This document shows positions 59,021-64,000 of a stretch of DNA of 64,000 nucleotides, piece after piece. The first letter of the stretch is position 1. Each line of letters starts with the position of its first letter. The translations under genes and the position numbers were made by a program. The notes below the pieces were generated by a model. It worked only from the letters and a program-made list of their open reading frames with translations. It made no database searches and was not told the DNA's origin. The DNA is from Acanthornis magna (Eukaryota > Chordata > Aves > Passeriformes > Acanthizidae), in the NCBI GenBank assembly GCA_036785705.1, contig JAWUZG010000299.1, forward strand, positions 372,001-436,000. Reading direction: 5' to 3'.

Positions 59021-61497
59021 TGGGCACAACTCTTCCCTGGGCCCTGTTTGCAGAGGAATTTACAGCAGGGCTGACATACATAGAAACCTGAGTATAATCC
59101 CCCAGGGAAATCTGTGGTACAATACGTGGGTGATCTATTTATTTAGGTGTGCATCGGATTGAGCTGCAGTTGGAGGAGGAAGACTTGGATCTCAGTTTTG
59201 GAGACAGTTTCTGACATTCTGTCTGAGCACATTTTAAACTTGCAGCAATTCCACCCCATGACCTGATTCCTGCTTCTACTTTTTACTGAATATCTTGTTT
59301 CTAGTTTTCATCTTGTATGAACCACATAGCGCCCTGACACGTCAAATAAAGGAGGAAGTGATACTTATATTTCATCTTAACTACTCAAGGTTTTGCCAGA
59401 AGCGTGCTAGAGCAAAGTCAGCAGATGGATATACCTGACGGATATTAAAGACGTTTATTTTAATTAAGTTATCCAGACTTTTTTCTGAGGTTGTCATTTG
59501 CCTTGTAGCAACATGGAATCAGAAACTTATTTCTCTCTCGTACTCATTGAGGTTTATTTGATTTCAGATTGTCTTTCCCCACTTCCACAAGGGAGTGTTA
59601 CTTCTGCCTGAATTTCAGAGAGCATTTTAAGAATTATTTAACAATTGGCATGTTCTTAATGATAAACCATTAGGGAACTCTTTTCCTCTTTTTAAGATAT
59701 AATATTTTGGGGAAAAATAAATCTGTTATCACTCTCTGCTACTTTCTGCAACGGCTTGAAGATTAGGGATCTTGATGTTGATAAGGTTGGACTTGAAGAT
59801 CTTAGAGGTCTTTTCCAATCTTAATGATTCTATGGTTCTGTGTCATACTGGAGAACTGGGATTTCCTTAAATGAAGACCACCTTGGAATACTGACCTGTT
59901 TCCATGAGCATTTTCCTTAGGAAATCTTTCTGTTTAGTATATTCTTATTCTTTCTAAAAGATTCTGCAATTGCTTAACTTGGTGAAGTTGTTTCACAGTT
60001 ATATAAATTGTTTTGCTGTGTTGTGTGAAATATGTAACCTCTGGAACACGTGATCCTTTGTAATTTAAATGTTCTGCAGAGACAGAACTGCTGCTGGGTC
60101 TAATGAAGTATCACCTGACAAACACATTCCTCCCTGTCTTAGCACAGCAAATGTTCCAGGGTCAGATCCTGACCCCACCTGCACAGATCTTGCTCACAAA
60201 TACCCTGGCCCCTGTATCCCCTGGCCTAATGTTCAACAGGATACAAAAATCAGTCACCAGCTTAATTGCTGCCAGAGAAATAAAATTCAGTCTTCATCTT
60301 CTGGTACAGTTAATGGGTTCAATGTCTAATATTAAAAAAAAAAAGTTTTTATCAACAAGACAAAGTGTTAGTGTGTTAATGTCCACTCTTGTAACGTGAA
60401 TGATAATAATTTTCAAATGGGTTCCTAATTATGAATTCAGCCCAAAATACCTCCATTTAATAAGGTAGATGGACAACTCTCTGTCCTTGTAGAGTAATAG
60501 GAGAGAAGGTGGCTAATGTGGTTATGAAAACAGAGAAGTTTTATTACACTCTTCTGTTTTGAGTTATTTATAACATTTGACTCTGCTTTTTATAGCTGCC
60601 TTCCTAGAGAAAAATCTCACCCAGGACAAGCACAAACTCTTCAGCAATGAACGTTTGAGACCTCAGCTGAGACAACGCATCAGGTTAGAAGCAGAAAGAT
60701 GAACTGGCTGGTTTATACTAAAGGAGGAGGAGATGGAGAAATTGAAGTAGTTTCCATATACTGATGCTATTTTTAAGGGCCATCTAAAACACTGAACAAT
60801 CTCATATGTTCTTCCAGGCCTTAATCATGCTAAGAGCACCTTAAAATTCAACTTTGGCATTGAATTTTATCAAGTAGCTTTTATTTGTGACCTGAATTAA
60901 CATCTGGCATTTGTTTCATTATACAGTTCGCCATAGATCAAGGTTTCTATATAACTTGTTAAAAGTTCAGCCTGGCATCTGCTTTACCTGATGTTCCAGT
61001 GATTTGCATCGGAAGTTTTTCCATAACAAATATTTCTCAGACAAGAACCTGGTATTAAGTCTAGCAAATTTTTGAAACCTTGGTTTGTTAATAACTTTAA
61101 TTGTATAGGTTGCCACATTCTATATTTAACTCTATTTCAGTGGTTGATTTTTAAAAATTACATGAGTAAGAGTATTTTGAAAGTAATTTTGAAACTATAA
61201 AATTAAATAAATGTAGAACTCCAAAACAACAATTGACATTTTACTACAGTTTTACATGTTCTCTGAGTGAGCATAGACATCTCTTTTTTTTGAAAAAGGT
61301 TCTCCAAATTTCCAGTGGGTTTGGAGCTGGGACTGGGAAACATCCTGGTTTCCTTTTAGGTTGTCTATGATTAATGAAGTTAATATGTTTTTATGAAATT
61401 CATTTGTGCATGTTCTTCCTTCAAATCCATAAATAACATTTGTATTGTGGATATTAATTAAAGGAAGAAATAGAAGTGTCAGAGGTGTCAGTCAGCT
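59021..61497. other. AT-rich non-coding spacer
   Basis: Apart from the CR1 end at 59776-59846, nothing is recognised; frames near 60069-60399 show no support for coding. Confidence 0.5.
59776..59846 (+). mobile_element. Short CR1 3' end, sense
   Basis: AAGGTTGGACTTGAAGATCT, GGTCTTTTCCAATCTTAATG and ATTCTATGGTTCTGTG. Confidence 0.82.
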
Positions 61498-61953
61498 ACA
61501 AAGAGGTCAGAGGGCAAGAAGACCTTTTTCATTTTTAGGAAGTCTGTGGGAGTTGAGGCTCCTTAGCTTGGAGAAGAAAAGGCTCCGGTAGGGTTTTATC
61601 GCAGCTTTTTGATGTGCAAAGGGGCTTTCAGAAAGATGGTGAAAGACTTTTTTCCAGAGCCTGGAGTGGCAGGACAAGGGACAATGATTTTAAATCAAAA
61701 GGCAAGCGATAGATTTGGACAGGATTCAAGACAGAAATTTTTTTATGATGAGGACACTGAAACAAAAGTAGAGGTTGCCCAGAGAAGCTGTGGCTGCCCC
61801 TGGATCCCTGGCAGCATCCAAGGCCAGGTTGGACATTGGGGCTTGGAGCAGCCTGGGACAGTGGGAGGTGTCCCTGCCCATGGCAGGAGGGGAGGATTAG
61901 AAGATGTTCAAGGTCCTTTCCAACACAAGCCATTCTATGACTTCTATTTTCCA
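61498..61953 (+). mobile_element. CR1 LINE 3' fragment, sense
   Basis: Begins around GGGAGTTGAGGCTCCTTAGC and CTTGGAGAAGAAAAGGCTCC, passes the AGAAGCTGTGGCTGCCCCTG core and ends AAGCCATTCTATGACTTCTA. One of the longer copies, with a diverged 5' half. Confidence 0.92.
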
Positions 61954-63121
61954 TGATGACATCCACCAGTTCCACCTTGTGATGTGATCTTTACAGATAA
62001 AGGGTGTCCCAAATTCTTTATAACCTAGTCAAATATGAAAAAATAATTCTAGAAAGGAAGGTTTCTAATTTAATATTTTACAGGTGAGACAGCCAAGAAT
62101 TTTCCCTCTGTTGATATCTGACGGTGGTTACAGTTCCAGAGGACACAGGCCCTGAACTTCATTTCTCTTATGCAATGCAGGTAGTAAATGTGTCATTTGA
62201 GTATAGTATTATATATTATACATGTGTCATTCAGAGACTGAAACGGTCATAGTCGATAAAGGTGAATTAATAATTGATATGCAGTAACAGCAACCAGGCC
62301 ACAGAAGTTAATGTCCAGAGAAATACACTTTGAATAATGTAATATGAATCATTTGGTAATGCCATATCTTATTTTTCATGTTGTACATGTTTTGTTAAAG
62401 TAAAAATAAAATAATTATATTCCTCTCTGTACTCTTTATAGATCTTGTAACATATTTTTATACAAATAGGGGTTTAATATCTGCTAATCTGTGACTGGAA
62501 AGCTCTGAGTTGTGACTGGCGATGTATTAAATGGTAGTTACCAATCTACTCTTGGTGTAACAAGAACCAAGAATTACTAAGAAATTATATTTTGAGGGAG
62601 ATTTTTAAGGTTATTTCCCTCATTTTTCACCCAAATAAGCACATCCAAGACTAACTCACATATTGCCTTGATTTTCCAGGGATCTCATCATCTTTCAGGT
62701 TCTCCAGCATTCTGGATGCCAAAGAAGTGCAAGGCTTACCCACAAAAAATGCAATTACATGTTTTCCTCACAGTTTCTTCCTAAGTTGTATTTCCTTCTA
62801 TAAATAGCAGAGTGCTTTATAGAAGAATCAAATGTTATCCCAGTTTACCAGGGAATGGAAAGTAAGACAAAGAAAGCAAAGAATTCAAGATTTTTTAGAC
62901 CCCTAAGAGAGACAGAAATAAAGTTTTTAGAATTCTCCTCCACTTTCCACACAGGTGTACCTGACAGGTATCTCCTTCTCACTAAGGATAAAACTTGTAC
63001 AATTTACATATGCTTTGCATATAAATATGTAAATATAAACATTAATCTTTGCGCAATTAAATCAAACATAATATGTATATTAAAGTAACTGAAAAAGAAT
63101 GAATCAAAGCATAAATTTTAT
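61954..63121. other. AT-rich non-coding spacer
   Basis: Nothing recognised. Confidence 0.55.
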
Positions 63122-63842
63122 GGTATCACAGAATGGTTTGGATTGGAAGGGACCTTAAATCTCATCCCATTCCACCCCTGCCATGGGAGGGACACCTCCC
63201 ACTGTCCCAGGCTGCTCCAAGCCCCAATGTCTAACCTGGCCTTGGGCACTGCCAGGGATCCAGGGGCAGCCACAGCTTCTCTGGGCACCTGTGCCAGGAC
63301 CTGGCCACCCTGCCAGGGAACAATTCCTTCCCAAGAGCCCATCTGACCCTGCCCTCTGCCATGGGAAGCCATTCCCTGTCTCCTGTCCCTCCATGCCTTG
63401 TCCCCAGCCTCTTTCCAGCTCTCCTGGAGCCCTTCAGGCCCTGGTAGGGGCTCTGAGCTCTCCCTGGAGCCTTCTCTTCTCCAGGTGAACACCCCCAGCT
63501 CTCCCAGCCTGCCTCCAGAGCAGAGCTCCAGCCCTTGGAGCATCACCATGGCCTCCTCTGGACTCTCTCCAGCAGCTCCAGCTCCTCCCTGTGCTGGCCC
63601 AGGGCTGGGGCAGCTCTGCAGGTGGGGTCTCACCTGAGAGGGGCAGAGCCCCCCCTTTCCTGCTGCCCACGCTGGGCTCAGCCCAGGGCTCGGGGGGTTC
63701 AGGGCTGGGGCAGGTGCTGCTCTCACCCACAGCAGCCCCAAGTCCTTCTCCAGGGCTGCTCCATCTGCTCCTCCCCAGCCTGGATTTGTGCCTGGGATTG
63801 CCCCACCGGGTGTAGCCCCAGCCCTTGGCTTTGCTGAACTTC
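63122..63842 (-). mobile_element. CR1 LINE fragment, antisense, the longest copy here (about 720 bp)
   Basis: GTATCACAGAATGGTTTGGA and the shared core are followed by upstream CR1 text that other copies lack: CTTGGAGCATCACCATGGCC, GACTCTCTCCAGCAGCTCCA, GGTGGGGTCTCACCTGAGAG, and it ends near GCTTTGCTGAACTTCATT. This is likely CR1 coding-region 3' end plus 3'UTR. The long frame on the minus strand (63118-63741) lies within it and is broken relative to a full CR1 ORF2. Confidence 0.93.
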
Positions 63843-64000
63843 ATTTGACCACTCACAGCAAAGTAAGAAACTATGAACGTGTTTAGTCAGTTAATACCTG
63901 CCCAAAATGAAAAGGAATGTTAAAATTTGAGAAAGACTTCTCTTACCTTTTCTCACTGGTACAGAAAAGAAACATTCTTAGGCTGAGATCTATATACAGA
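63843..64000. other. Short AT-rich end of window
   Basis: Nothing recognised. Confidence 0.5.

Noticed and set aside
63118..63741. 207-codon minus-strand frame
   Set aside because: It lies within a CR1 fragment and covers its 3'UTR as well; not an independent gene.

Overview
The window looks like avian nuclear DNA, most likely from a passerine-type bird. About thirty fragments of CR1 non-LTR retrotransposons lie on both strands, most of them 5'-truncated, and many share the same CR1 3' core and the typical terminal octamer-like ATTCTGTGA/ATTCTATGA tails. The background is AT-rich, gene-poor sequence broken by a few GC-rich islands. I see no bacterial-type genes, tRNA, rRNA or CRISPR array. 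No protein-coding gene of a family I recognise is present. The organism assignment is inferred from the CR1 content, not from a marker gene.

The outstanding structure is a large inverted duplication. Arm A (about 1-1755, minus strand, cut by the window edge) and arm B (about 36507-38256, plus strand) carry the same unit: a CR1 relic, about 470 bp of flank (roughly 85-88% identical by eye), a CpG-rich TATA promoter (about 99% identical), a 25-codon first exon and a GC-rich following segment (about 546 bp with no difference seen). The first 13 codons plus about 22 bases of 5'UTR differ at about one third of positions, although sequence on both sides is virtually identical. Another divergent patch starts at the far end of the identical block. 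Arm B continues into a complete open frame (37643-39163) for an unrecognised protein. It has a basic start, in-frame intragenic repeats, an acidic Ser/Glu repeat region and a basic, partly hydrophobic C-terminus. A CR1-derived 3' segment and an AATAAA signal at 39631 follow. Arm A is the 5' part of a paralogue.

The rest of the window is about 34.7 kb between the arms and about 23 kb to the right. It is non-coding as far as I can read it: CR1 fragments, LTR-like repeats near 14.0-14.7, 27.9-28.4 and 35.1-35.6 kb (the first interrupted by a CR1), three recent tandem duplications (214, 82 and 36 bp units), homopolymers, and a 259-bp pure polypyrimidine microsatellite at 52109-52367 with two adjacent pentamer phases. 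All percentages are by-eye comparisons, not computed alignments.
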